From positions 1-38,892 of the forward strand of contig JANXOM010000296.1 in the NCBI GenBank assembly GCA_025353585.1: a stretch of DNA of 38,892 nucleotides. The letters run 5' to 3'. Shown here piece after piece: positions 16,807 through 27,424 of this stretch; within the stretch, counting starts at the first letter, position 1; the number at the start of each line of letters is the position of its first letter. The notes beneath the pieces were generated by a model that was not told the DNA's origin, made no database searches, and was given only the letters and a program-made list of their open reading frames with translations. This DNA is from Deltaproteobacteria bacterium. GTDB lineage: Bacteria; Myxococcota_A; Polyangia; Haliangiales; Haliangiaceae. The translations under genes and the position numbers were made by a program.

Positions 16807-17439
16807 CTACTTGGGCTGCGGAACGACGCGCAGGTACGGCTTCAACGTCTTCCAGCCACCGGGGTGCTGGATCTTCGCGTCGGCATCCGAGACCGACGGG
16901 ACGATGATGACGTCGTCGCCGTGCTTCCAGTCGACCGGCGTCGCGACCTTGTGCTTCGCCGTCAGCTGCAGCGAGTCGATCACGCGGAGCAGCTCGTCGA
17001 AGTTGCGCCCGGTGCTGGCCGGGTAGGTCAGCGTCAGCTTGATCTTCTTGTCCGGCCCGATGACGAACACCGAGCGCACCGTCGCGGTGTCGCTCGCGTT
17101 CGGGTGGATCATGCCGTAGAGGTTCGCGACCTTCTTGTCGGGATCCGCGAGCAGCGGGAAGTTCAGGGCGTGGCCCTGCGTCTCCTGGATGTCGCCGACC
17201 CACTTCTGGTGCGACTCGAGCGTATCCACCGAGAGCCCGGCGACCTTGACGCCGCGCTTGTCGAACTCGGGCTTGAGCGCCGAGACGCGGCCGAGCTCGG
17301 TCGTGCACACCGGCGTGAAGTCCTTCGGGTGCGAGAACAGCACGCCCCAGCTGGAGCCCAGCCATTGATGGAAGTGGATGGGACCGTCCGTCGAATCGGC
17401 GGTGAAGTCCGGGGCCTCGTCTCCGAGCTGAAGTGCCAT
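16807..17439 (-). CDS. 1-Cys peroxiredoxin (Prx6 type)
   Basis: Cytosolic thiol peroxidase reducing H2O2 and organic hydroperoxides. The 210-residue length and motifs fit the Prx6/AhpC-TSA subgroup: APDFTADST, WGVLFSHPKDFTPVCTTELG with peroxidatic Cys in PVCTTE, a long C-terminal extension and DWKHGDDVIIVPSVSD, a Prx6 hallmark. No resolving Cys appears in the C-terminal extension, so a 1-Cys mechanism is likely. It carries the strongest Shine-Dalgarno in the window (GGAGGA, 5 nt from ATG) and a near-canonical promoter, consistent with high or stress-responsive expression. Confidence 0.95.
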   Translation of the reverse strand: MALQLGDEAPDFTADSTDGPIHFHQWLGSSWGVLFSHPKDFTPVCTTELGRVSALKPEFDKRGVKVAGLSVDTLESHQKWVGDIQETQGHALNFPLLADPDKKVANLYGMIHPNASDTATVRSVFVIGPDKKIKLTLTYPASTGRNFDELLRVIDSLQLTAKHKVATPVDWKHGDDVIIVPSVSDADAKIQHPGGWKTLKPYLRVVPQPK

Positions 17440-17471
17440 GATGATCCTCCGTGATAGTAGAGCTTGATGCC

Positions 17472-17500
17472 GTTTTAGCGGACGTCAGCCTCTACAGCAA
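17472..17500 (-). promoter_or_regulatory. Canonical-type promoter for the peroxiredoxin
   Basis: On the minus strand: -35 TTGCTG (17500-17495), 17-bp spacer, -10 TAAAAC (17477-17472). This predicts a leader of about 25 nt containing GGAGGA at 17450-17445. Unlike most genes here, this one looks like a conventional leadered mRNA. Confidence 0.45.
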
Positions 17501-17504
17501 GGCG

Positions 17505-18107
17505 TCAATCGCGGTACTTGGCGCGGATCTGGATCAGCGTGACGAACGCGACGAGGTTCAAGCCGGGCAGGATGAGCGAGGTCCAGAGCCCGAGGCCGAG
17601 CACGCGGTGCACCGTCGGGGCGCCGAAGAACAGCACGACGGCGTAGACGCTGCAGATCGCGATAAGGAACGACCACGCCGCGCGCGAGCCCGTCCACGAG
17701 CGATACGCGAGGTACGGCATCAGGCAGCCGAGGACGAGCAACGCACCGTAGAGCGCGCTCGGCATGCCGCGCGAGAGGGCGAGCGCGCCGGCGAAGAACG
17801 AGCCGAGGCCCATGATGAGCGCGATGCCGTGCCCGACGACGGGCTTGTTCAGCATCGCGAGGATCGCGGCCCCGCCGACGATGCCGCTGAACAGCGCGAA
17901 CGCGAGCCGCACGTGGAGCGCGTCTTCCGATCCGTACGCTGGCAGCTCGCCGATGCCCACGACGTACGTCGTGTGGCTGTTGAAGTAGAGCGTCGAAAGC
18001 GCGAAGAAGATCAGGTTCAGCGCCACCACGGAGCCCGCGATGACACCGGCCACGCGCAGGAACGAAACAGTGTCGGAGGTCGAAGCCGGCGCGCGTACAG
18101 TGCTCAC
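17505..18107 (-). CDS. Multi-pass membrane protein of unknown function
   Basis: About 200 residues with six to seven hydrophobic segments, including VAGVIAGSVVALNLIFFAL, LAFALFSGIVGGAAILAML, ALIMGLGSFFAGALAL, ALYGALLVLGCLMPYLAY and LILPGLNLVAFVTLIQI. No family recognised. The GTG at 18107 lies 15 nt after the kinase stop and is preferred; an in-frame ATG at 18152 would overlap the kinase by 31 bp and add 15 residues. It ends the exported protein-kinase-membrane protein run on the minus strand. Confidence 0.7.
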   Translation of the reverse strand: MSTVRAPASTSDTVSFLRVAGVIAGSVVALNLIFFALSTLYFNSHTTYVVGIGELPAYGSEDALHVRLAFALFSGIVGGAAILAMLNKPVVGHGIALIMGLGSFFAGALALSRGMPSALYGALLVLGCLMPYLAYRSWTGSRAAWSFLIAICSVYAVVLFFGAPTVHRVLGLGLWTSLILPGLNLVAFVTLIQIRAKYRD

Positions 18108-18121
18108 CGAGGCAGCATGCG

Positions 18122-19336
<1,215 letters not shown>

Positions 19337-19348
19337 CAAGACCCGAGC

Positions 19349-19354
19349 AGGCTA
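19349..19354 (-). promoter_or_regulatory. -10-like TAGCCT before the soluble kinase, overlapping the upstream stop
   Basis: TAGCCT on the minus strand, 9 nt before TTG 19339 and 12 nt before GTG 19336. Its TAG is the stop codon of the upstream exported-protein gene, as at nrdR. Confidence 0.35.
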
Positions 19355-20278
19355 CCACTGAATGACGAGTCGCTGCCCCGGGTCGAGCTGCACCGTCCGC
19401 GCCTCGCGGCGCTGGCCCGAATCGTCGGTGAGGACCATTTGCAGCGTCCGGTGGTCCGCCGACACGGCGACGCCGATCTCGGGCGAGGTGATCCCCAGGT
19501 CGATCATCACGCCCGGCGCCTTCGGGTTTTCGACCGCGATCCGCCCGTACGGATGCGCGAGCTGGTTGACGACGATCGCCCAGTCGAACTGCATGCGCGC
19601 GGGGTGGCCGGCCTCCACCGTGGCGTACTCGAACAGCGCCATCTCGTACTTCGGCGTGAAGCACAGGCCCTTGTAGGTCCCGGGTGCGACGGCCACGCCA
19701 CCGGCGGGGAGCTTCGCGGGCAGCTTCTCGCGGTTGATCCAGATCTCGGTGCAGGGGAGGGCGGAGCCGACGGTGAGCGTGCCGAGCGCGCTGGCGCCCA
19801 GCTGCTTGCGCGCGTAGTCCGCGTTGCCGCCGAACGGGCGCGCGAGGAGCTCGCCGCGGAAGAGCTCGGACGCGTCCTGGTGATCGGCGGCGAGGGCGGC
19901 GGCGAGGTCGCGGAGGACGCCGGGCAGCTCGGGCGCGAGCGCGTAAGCCATCTGCAGGAGGAGGACGGCGTCGGCGCCGGCGTGGCGCTTCGCGGCCGTC
20001 ACGGCGGTGCGCGCGTCCGTGACATCGGGGACGGTGGCGAGCTTGTCGGGGTCCCCGGCGCTCGCGAGGAGCTCGGCGAGCTGCGCGGCCTCGGGCGAGC
20101 CGGGGCCGCGCGCGGCGGCGAGGGCGCGGTAGAGCGGGATGGCCCGGGCCGTGTCCTTGGCCTTGCGCGCTCGCGCGGCAGGCGCGACGAGGAACTGCGA
20201 CAGGTCGGCGGGGGGCGTGTCCGCCCGCGCCGCCGACGCGGTCATCATTGCCACCACCAGGCCGAGCGTCACCCGCAC
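19352..20278 (-). CDS. Exported protein of unknown function
   Basis: A 308-residue protein with signal peptide (VTLGLVVAMMTASAARADT). The mature N-terminal half is Ala-rich helical and TPR-like (KDTARAIPLYRALAAARG, ALAPELPGVLRDLAAALA). The C-terminal half is β-rich: TLTVGSALPCTEIWINREKL followed by VAVAPGTYKGLCF is PEGA-like in spacing, and it ends RTVQLDPGQRLVIQW. No lipobox and no TM, so probably periplasmic. GTG at 20278 sits 7 nt after TACGCT. It heads the run into the soluble kinase, mirroring the kinase-PEGA pairing at 8757-11572. Confidence 0.75.
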   Translation of the reverse strand: MRVTLGLVVAMMTASAARADTPPADLSQFLVAPAARARKAKDTARAIPLYRALAAARGPGSPEAAQLAELLASAGDPDKLATVPDVTDARTAVTAAKRHAGADAVLLLQMAYALAPELPGVLRDLAAALAADHQDASELFRGELLARPFGGNADYARKQLGASALGTLTVGSALPCTEIWINREKLPAKLPAGGVAVAPGTYKGLCFTPKYEMALFEYATVEAGHPARMQFDWAIVVNQLAHPYGRIAVENPKAPGVMIDLGITSPEIGVAVSADHRTLQMVLTDDSGQRREARTVQLDPGQRLVIQW

Positions 20279-20285
20279 GAAAAAA

Positions 20286-20291
20286 AGCGTA
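20286..20291 (-). promoter_or_regulatory. -10-like TACGCT for the exported protein
   Basis: TACGCT on the minus strand, 7 nt (TTTTTTC) before the GTG at 20278. It overlaps one arm of the inverted repeat at 20290-20308. Confidence 0.45.
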
Positions 20292-20308
20292 GCACGCGCG
20301 TCGTGCTA
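20290..20308. repeat. 7-5-7 inverted repeat between divergent operons
   Basis: TAGCACG, 5-nt spacer CGCGT, CGTGCTA: a perfect 7-bp inverted repeat. One arm overlaps the minus-strand TACGCT (20286-20291), the other overlaps a plus-strand TAACCT (20307-20312). A factor bound here would touch both divergent promoters. Confidence 0.5.
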
Positions 20309-20312
20309 ACCT
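20307..20312 (+). promoter_or_regulatory. -10-like TAACCT for the GHKL/STAS operon
   Basis: TAACCT lies 29 nt before the ATG at 20342, implying a short leader rather than a leaderless mRNA. An in-frame GTG at 20327 is closer. Confidence 0.3.
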
Positions 20313-20341
20313 TTTGCCGACGCGGCGTGGGGCCGCTTCGC

Positions 20342-21262
20342 ATGCGCGCCGTCGTCCTCGAACGTAACCCGCTCGTCGCACGCAAGGTCGTGCGGCTGCT
20401 GGCCTCCGCTGGGGTCAGCGCGACCGCCGTCGACGATCCCGCGCAGCTCGCCCTCGAGGGCACAGAGCTCCTCTTTGCCGATGCGTTCGACGGGGAGCTC
20501 GTCGCCGACGCGGTGCGCAACAAGACGGTCCGCGGCGTCCTGTGGACCGCCGAGCCGCTGCGGCGCGCGCTGAAGTTCCTCGAGACACCGGGCCTCGATC
20601 ACGTCCTTGCCCGGCGGGACTTCGAGTCCGCACCGCGGGGCTGGGAGCTCGTCATGACCGCGCGCCGGCTGGCGGCGGCCGCGCCCGCGAGCGCCGCGCC
20701 GCTGGCCGCGTACCTCGACTGGGGCCACGCCGCGCTCGAGATCCCCGTGCGCGGCAGCGCCGATCGCGATGGCGCCGTGACGCAGATCCAGGACTTCGTG
20801 GCCGGGCTCCACGCGCCGCGCCGCGTGGCCGAGATGTTCGGCGAGCTCGCGCACGAGCTCATCATGAACGCGGTCTACGACGCGCCGGTCGACGCGCTCG
20901 GCCGCGCGACGCACGCGCACGACCGCAAGGCCGACGTCGTCCTCGCGCCGGCCGGCCAGCCGCGCGTCACGGTCGCCAGCGACGGGACGCGGCTCGCCCT
21001 GCAAGTGCGCGATCCGTTCGGGCGGCTCGCGCGGCGCCACGTCGTCGATGGCCTCGCGCGCGGCCTCGCCGGCGGCGAGCTGGACGCGAGCAACGGCGGC
21101 GCGGGCCTCGGCCTCATGCTCGTGCACAACGCGGCGACGGCGATGTTCTTCGACGTCGCGCCGGCGCGCTCGACCGAGGTCACCGCGCTGTTCGAGCTCG
21201 ATCTCAACCTCCGCGAGCTGCGCACGCACGCGCGCTCGCTTCACCTGTGGGGGCTCGCATGA
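20342..21262 (+). CDS. Pseudo-receiver plus GHKL (RsbW-like) ATPase
   Basis: A 306-residue soluble protein. Residues 1-115 resemble a response-regulator fold (RAVVLERNPLVARKVVRLL, LLFADAF, GVLWTAEP) without the full acidic pocket. Residues 160-290 are a GHKL ATPase like anti-sigma kinases RsbW/SpoIIAB: N box HELIMNAVYDAP (E172, N176), VRDPFGRL, and G box GAGLGLMLV (G253 onward). No DHp or His motif, so it is not a classical histidine kinase. It overlaps the STAS gene as ATGA, so the two are almost certainly partners: the ATPase would bind or phosphorylate the STAS domain. A paralogue lies at 30599. GTG at 20327 is an alternative start. Confidence 0.8.
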   Translation: MRAVVLERNPLVARKVVRLLASAGVSATAVDDPAQLALEGTELLFADAFDGELVADAVRNKTVRGVLWTAEPLRRALKFLETPGLDHVLARRDFESAPRGWELVMTARRLAAAAPASAAPLAAYLDWGHAALEIPVRGSADRDGAVTQIQDFVAGLHAPRRVAEMFGELAHELIMNAVYDAPVDALGRATHAHDRKADVVLAPAGQPRVTVASDGTRLALQVRDPFGRLARRHVVDGLARGLAGGELDASNGGAGLGLMLVHNAATAMFFDVAPARSTEVTALFELDLNLRELRTHARSLHLWGLA

Positions 21263-23295
21263 CCGTCGTCCGCGCCGCATCGCCGAAGCTCGGGATCGAG
21301 CATGTCGTCGAGGGCGACATCGCCTGCCTGCGGTTCGCGGGCACCATCGACGAGCAGTTCGCGGGCGCGGCCGTGGGGAACTCGGTCCAGCCGGACACGG
21401 GGGCGCTCGTGCTCGACCTGGGCGGCGTCCGCAAGATCTCGTCGTTCGGCATCCGCGAGTGGGTCGACTTCCTGACGGCGGCGCGGACGCGGGCGCGCGA
21501 GGTCATCCTCGTCGAGTGCGCGCCGAAGGTCGTCGACCAGCTGAACATGGTCGCGAACTTCGCGGCGGGGGCGCGCGTCTACAGCCTCTACGCGCCGTTC
21601 CGCTGCGACTTCTGCGACAGCGAGCACCGCGTGCTGCTGCAGGCCGATCGCGACGCCGAGACGATCAAGGCGATGGCGTTGCCCGAGCGGCCGTGCCCCG
21701 CGTGCAAACAGGCGATGTACTTCGACGACGACGGCGCGACCTTCTTCTCGTACATCGCCGCGCAGCCGCGCGCCGAGCTCCCGCCCGCGGTGGCCACGTT
21801 CCTCGGCAGCCGGCTCGACTACGCGCTCGCCGATGGCACGCGCAAGCTGCGCGCGGACAAGGTAGTCGACGGCCGCGCGACCTATCTGCGCCTGTCCGGT
21901 GACCTCGATCGCGCGTTTCCGTCGACCAAGCTCGCCGAGGGCCTCGAGGGCGAGCTGTTCGTCGACGTCGCGGGCATCGTGAAGATCGACCCGGCGGGCG
22001 CGGCGGAGTGGCGCGCGTTCGTGCAGCTCGTGACGCCGCAGATCGAGCGGCTGTGGCTCGCGGGCGCCTCGGCGGGCTTTCGCGACAAGCTCGCGAGCGC
22101 GGGCGACCTCGGGCCGCGGGGCCAGGTCCTCGACGGCGGGGGGCCGGCGGCGCAGGCGCGGTACGACGCGCTGCGCGCAAAGGCCACGGCGAGCCGGCCG
22201 TCGACCGCGAAGGTCGCGCTCGCCGCGATCGCGGCCTCGCCCCATGCGCCGCCACCGCTGGCCCCGGCGGGCGCGGCGCGCCGAACGCCGCTGTGGGTGC
22301 CGGTCTCGGCCGCGCTGATCGCGCTCGGCCTCGCGGGCGGTGGCGTCGCGCTGTACGAGCTGGCGAGCAAGGGCGGCGCGGCTTCGGGGCCCGGCCTCGG
22401 CGCCGTCGACCAGCGCAGCGCCACGCCTCGCCCCGCGTGGGCGAGCGAGACGGCGAGCTGCGCGCCCACGGCCGGCGGCCTGACGTGCACCGCGGTCTCG
22501 GCGCCGAGCGCGCGGCAGGACGAGGCCGAGGACGAGGCGGCCGAGATCGCGTACGACGCGCTCGCGGCCGCGCTCGCTGTCCGGATCGCGGACAAGCCGT
22601 GGCGCGCCCAGGTGCTCCCCGTGTTCTCCGCCACGCGCGACGCCAAGCTCGCCGCGTTCGACCGCGATCCGGCGAACACCGTCGCCCGCCGCGATGTCCG
22701 CGAGGCGCGCCACGCCGTCGCGCAGCTCGTGCACACCACCGGCGGCGCGAGCGCGCCCGCCGTTCCGACGGCACGCTACTGGGAGCGCCACACCGGCGCG
22801 GACGGCGCGCGCTTCGTCGCGTACGCGCAGGTCGTGGTGCCGGCGGCCGACCTCACGCGCCTCGTCGACCTCTACACCGGCGGCGAGACCGCCCTCGGCG
22901 CGACCGCCGTCAAGGTCTTCCCCGGCCTCGGCTGGCGCTACCCGCACGTCGAGCGCGGCGCCGTGATCACGGCCCTGGCGCCGGGCCCGCTCCAGGAGAT
23001 CGGCCTCGCCGAGGGCTACGTCGTGCTCGCGGTCAACGGCCGCGACGTCACGGACGCGACGACGTTCGCGAAGCTCGTGACCGACGAGCAGGCCGCGGCC
23101 GTCGCGCACGGCGGGACGCTCCGCCTCAAGGTCGCGGCCGGCGATGGCGGGCCGCGCGAGTTCATGCGCTCCTACGAGGCGCCGACCGGGCCGGCCGTGA
23201 TCCCCGCCGCGGTGGCGCAGCCTGCCCACGAGGTCCCGACCGGCGGCATCAATGTCTGGGACCGCTACGGCGGCGGCACCGCGCCGCACAAGTAG
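21259..23295 (+). CDS. STAS - zinc ribbon - STAS - TM - PDZ membrane protein
   Basis: A 678-residue multidomain protein. Residues 10-108 form a STAS (anti-anti-sigma) domain whose switch loop VRKISSFGIREW offers S61/S62 for phosphorylation. A four-Cys zinc ribbon follows (CDFC at 116-119, CPAC at 146-149). A second STAS-like domain has VKIDPAGAAEW, so its loop lacks Ser (P245, A246). After a Pro/Ala linker there is one TM helix (345-368). The external part ends in a PDZ-like domain (about 563-645, RGAVITALAPGPLQEIGLAE). This joins a partner-switch input to an envelope sensor in one chain. ATG overlaps the GHKL stop. Confidence 0.75.
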   Translation: MTVVRAASPKLGIEHVVEGDIACLRFAGTIDEQFAGAAVGNSVQPDTGALVLDLGGVRKISSFGIREWVDFLTAARTRAREVILVECAPKVVDQLNMVANFAAGARVYSLYAPFRCDFCDSEHRVLLQADRDAETIKAMALPERPCPACKQAMYFDDDGATFFSYIAAQPRAELPPAVATFLGSRLDYALADGTRKLRADKVVDGRATYLRLSGDLDRAFPSTKLAEGLEGELFVDVAGIVKIDPAGAAEWRAFVQLVTPQIERLWLAGASAGFRDKLASAGDLGPRGQVLDGGGPAAQARYDALRAKATASRPSTAKVALAAIAASPHAPPPLAPAGAARRTPLWVPVSAALIALGLAGGGVALYELASKGGAASGPGLGAVDQRSATPRPAWASETASCAPTAGGLTCTAVSAPSARQDEAEDEAAEIAYDALAAALAVRIADKPWRAQVLPVFSATRDAKLAAFDRDPANTVARRDVREARHAVAQLVHTTGGASAPAVPTARYWERHTGADGARFVAYAQVVVPAADLTRLVDLYTGGETALGATAVKVFPGLGWRYPHVERGAVITALAPGPLQEIGLAEGYVVLAVNGRDVTDATTFAKLVTDEQAAAVAHGGTLRLKVAAGDGGPREFMRSYEAPTGPAVIPAAVAQPAHEVPTGGINVWDRYGGGTAPHK

Positions 23296-23316
23296 CATTC
23301 GCCGCGCGTCCGCATC

Positions 23317-23322
23317 TATACT
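23317..23322 (+). promoter_or_regulatory. -10-like TATACT for the outer-membrane operon
   Basis: TATACT, 29 nt before the ATG at 23352. One of the best -10 matches; it separates the operon from the STAS gene, which ends at 23295. Confidence 0.45.
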
Positions 23323-23351
23323 CACGGCGGCCGTCGGGGTTGGGCGGCCGC

Positions 23352-24329
23352 ATGATGAGGGACTCGCATCGTTCGGCCAGGCGCGTCGTCGCGTGCGTGG
23401 GGCTCGCGCTCCTCGCGGCGGGGCCCGCGTGCAACAACGCCTTCGACGGCGCGAACGTGCAGTTCGACTTCTCGGGCGCGATGCCCGTGCAGGCGGACAT
23501 CGGCCAGGCCACCCCGGGCACCGGCGAGATCGCCGCCGCGAGCCACTTCACCCTCTACGCGATCCAGCGCGGCTCCGCGGCGGACAGCATGTTCGCCGTG
23601 ACGCAGTTCGAGATCCACCACGTCGTCGATCTGACGTCGCCGTGCTTCATCGATGCGGGCGCGCACGTGCCGCACCCCGGCCTGCACGTCAGCCAGTACG
23701 CGACGGTCATCGGCGCGGATGTCGGCGTGCCCGACGTCGCCAACCCGCCCGCGACCGCGAGCGAGAACGACAAGATCGTCGCCGCCACCGCCGACCAGCG
23801 CGAGCTCGACGTGCAGCTCCTCGCCGGCGCCAACGGTCTCCACGCCGTGACGTCGGCCTCCACCGCCGCGTATCCGCCCGTCGCGGCCACGTGCGCCGCC
23901 GCCGCCGCCGATCCCACGCAGATCCCGCCGCCCACCTGCACCGACGACGCCTCGAACGCGCAGCGGCTCGCGCTGTGCCAGGCCGCGTGGACCGCCAATC
24001 CCGACCTCTGGGAGGGCACGGACCGCATCCTCACGGCGCCGCTCGCCGGCACCACGCACGGCTTCGTCGACGGCACGAACCCGATCACGTCGTCGCCCGT
24101 CGGCGGCGCGCAGATCTTCGTCGACACCGTGCTCGAGACCGCGGACGCGTTCGCGGTGTACGTCGAGGCCGACGGCGACGCCACCCCCGGCGCGCGCCTC
24201 CTCTACGGCACGCCCGAGCTCCTCACGCGCGGCGTGCTGCACGTTCACATGACCAACCCCACGTCGCCGAACCTCACGGCCGACGTCGCGATCTTCGCCA
24301 ACCTCGCCGACGACAACACCCACTTCTGA
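23352..24329 (+). CDS. Predicted lipoprotein, unknown function
   Basis: A 325-residue secreted protein. After a basic N terminus comes VVACVGLALLAAGPAC, a plausible but weak lipobox (Cys at about residue 27). The mature region is rich in Ala, Thr, Asp and Pro and mostly β by appearance (FTLYAIQRGSAADSMFAVTQ, LLYGTPELLTRGVLHVHM); Cys residues are spaced in the middle (SPCFIDAG, ATCAAA, PPTCTDD, ALCQAAW). No family recognised. ATG at 23352 is used (ATGATG). The next gene follows 9 nt after the stop, so this heads a four-gene envelope operon. Confidence 0.72.
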   Translation: MMRDSHRSARRVVACVGLALLAAGPACNNAFDGANVQFDFSGAMPVQADIGQATPGTGEIAAASHFTLYAIQRGSAADSMFAVTQFEIHHVVDLTSPCFIDAGAHVPHPGLHVSQYATVIGADVGVPDVANPPATASENDKIVAATADQRELDVQLLAGANGLHAVTSASTAAYPPVAATCAAAAADPTQIPPPTCTDDASNAQRLALCQAAWTANPDLWEGTDRILTAPLAGTTHGFVDGTNPITSSPVGGAQIFVDTVLETADAFAVYVEADGDATPGARLLYGTPELLTRGVLHVHMTNPTSPNLTADVAIFANLADDNTHF

Positions 24330-24338
24330 GAGCCCCCC

Positions 24339-25450
24339 ATGCGCGCCCACCCCACCTCGCTCGTCCTCGCGACTCGCCTCGGCCTCGCGGCGCTGGGCGC
24401 GCTCGCGGGCGCGTCTCAGTCGAGCTGCAAGAGCCTCGCGTGTGCGCCGGGCACGATCGAGAGCAACAACGAGTGCGTCGCGGCCGACGTGACCACGAGC
24501 ACCGCGGCGTGCGGCCCGTTCACCGTGCTGCAGGGCAACCTCTGCGTGCCGATGTTCCCGCCCACGGTGTGCGATCCGGACACCACGAGCGAGAGCCCCG
24601 ATCCGGCGACCGGCGTCATCACGTGCGTCGGCACCGGCGTGTCGGCGGGCTGCACGGGCACGTTCGTGTGCCCCACGCCCGACGGCACGCACCAGACGGC
24701 GTGCGGCCAGATCTACGACGTCGAGACCGGCGCGCCCCTCGTCAAGACCGGCGCGACGGGCGCGCTGTGCACGATCGGGTCCGAGGCGAGCGGCCCGTGC
24801 GCGCTCGGCATCCAGACGTTCGACGCCGTCGCCTTCGCGAGCAATCCGGCCACGGCCACGCCGCTCGCCAACGGCGGCTTCGACATCGACGACTGCGGCC
24901 GCTTCCGCGTGAAGAACATCACGCAGCCGAGCGGGCCGTTCATCGCGCTCGGCCTCGACGACGCGGTCCCCGCGAACGCCGGGCCCGCGGGCGTGACGAA
25001 CACGGTGGGCATCGCGTTCCCGAAAGCGATGGGCACGGCCACGTCGAGGCTCGAGCACTTCGTCGCGAAGGCGTCGCTGACCGCGGGCTGGACGAGCTCC
25101 GGCGGCCCGACGATCGCGTCCGGCATCTACATGCCGCTCTTCCGCGCGCACCCGGCGACCGTCGCGAGCGCGGACAGCCAGGCCGGCGTCACCATGACGA
25201 AGACCGGCTCGACGATCCCGAACGACGACTTCTACTTCGGCTCCGGCGCCACCACGCGCACGACGATCGAGCCCGCGGCGACGGCGACGGGCCCCACCGG
25301 CGCGGCCCTCGTCACGAACGGCACGCTGTCGGGCCTGTACAGCGGCACGGGCGGCCTCGGCTCGAACTGCGCGTGGGAGACGCACCCCGGCGCGTCCGTC
25401 CCGCAGGTGCTGTTCATCCAGATCTTCCATCCGGTCGACGAGGGAGGCAC

Positions 25451-25463
<13 letters not shown>
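24339..25463 (+). CDS. Cys-rich secreted protein, unknown function
   Basis: A 374-residue secreted protein: a signal peptide (LVLATRLGLAALGALAGAS) is followed by SSCKSLACAPGTIESNNECV, a Cys-rich, EGF-like N-terminal stretch, with more paired Cys through residue 150 (TACGPF, NLCVP, TVCDPD, ITCVGT, AGCTGTFVCP). The C-terminal 200 residues are Gly/Thr/Ala-rich, β-type, with a final Cys pair (SNCAWE, GGTCAQ). It may be lipidated at one of the first Cys. Start lies 9 nt after the upstream stop; its end overlaps the OmpA start by 13 bp. Function unknown; a surface protein acting with its operon partners is inference. Confidence 0.72.
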
Positions 25464-27420
<1,957 letters not shown>

Positions 27421-27424
<4 letters not shown>

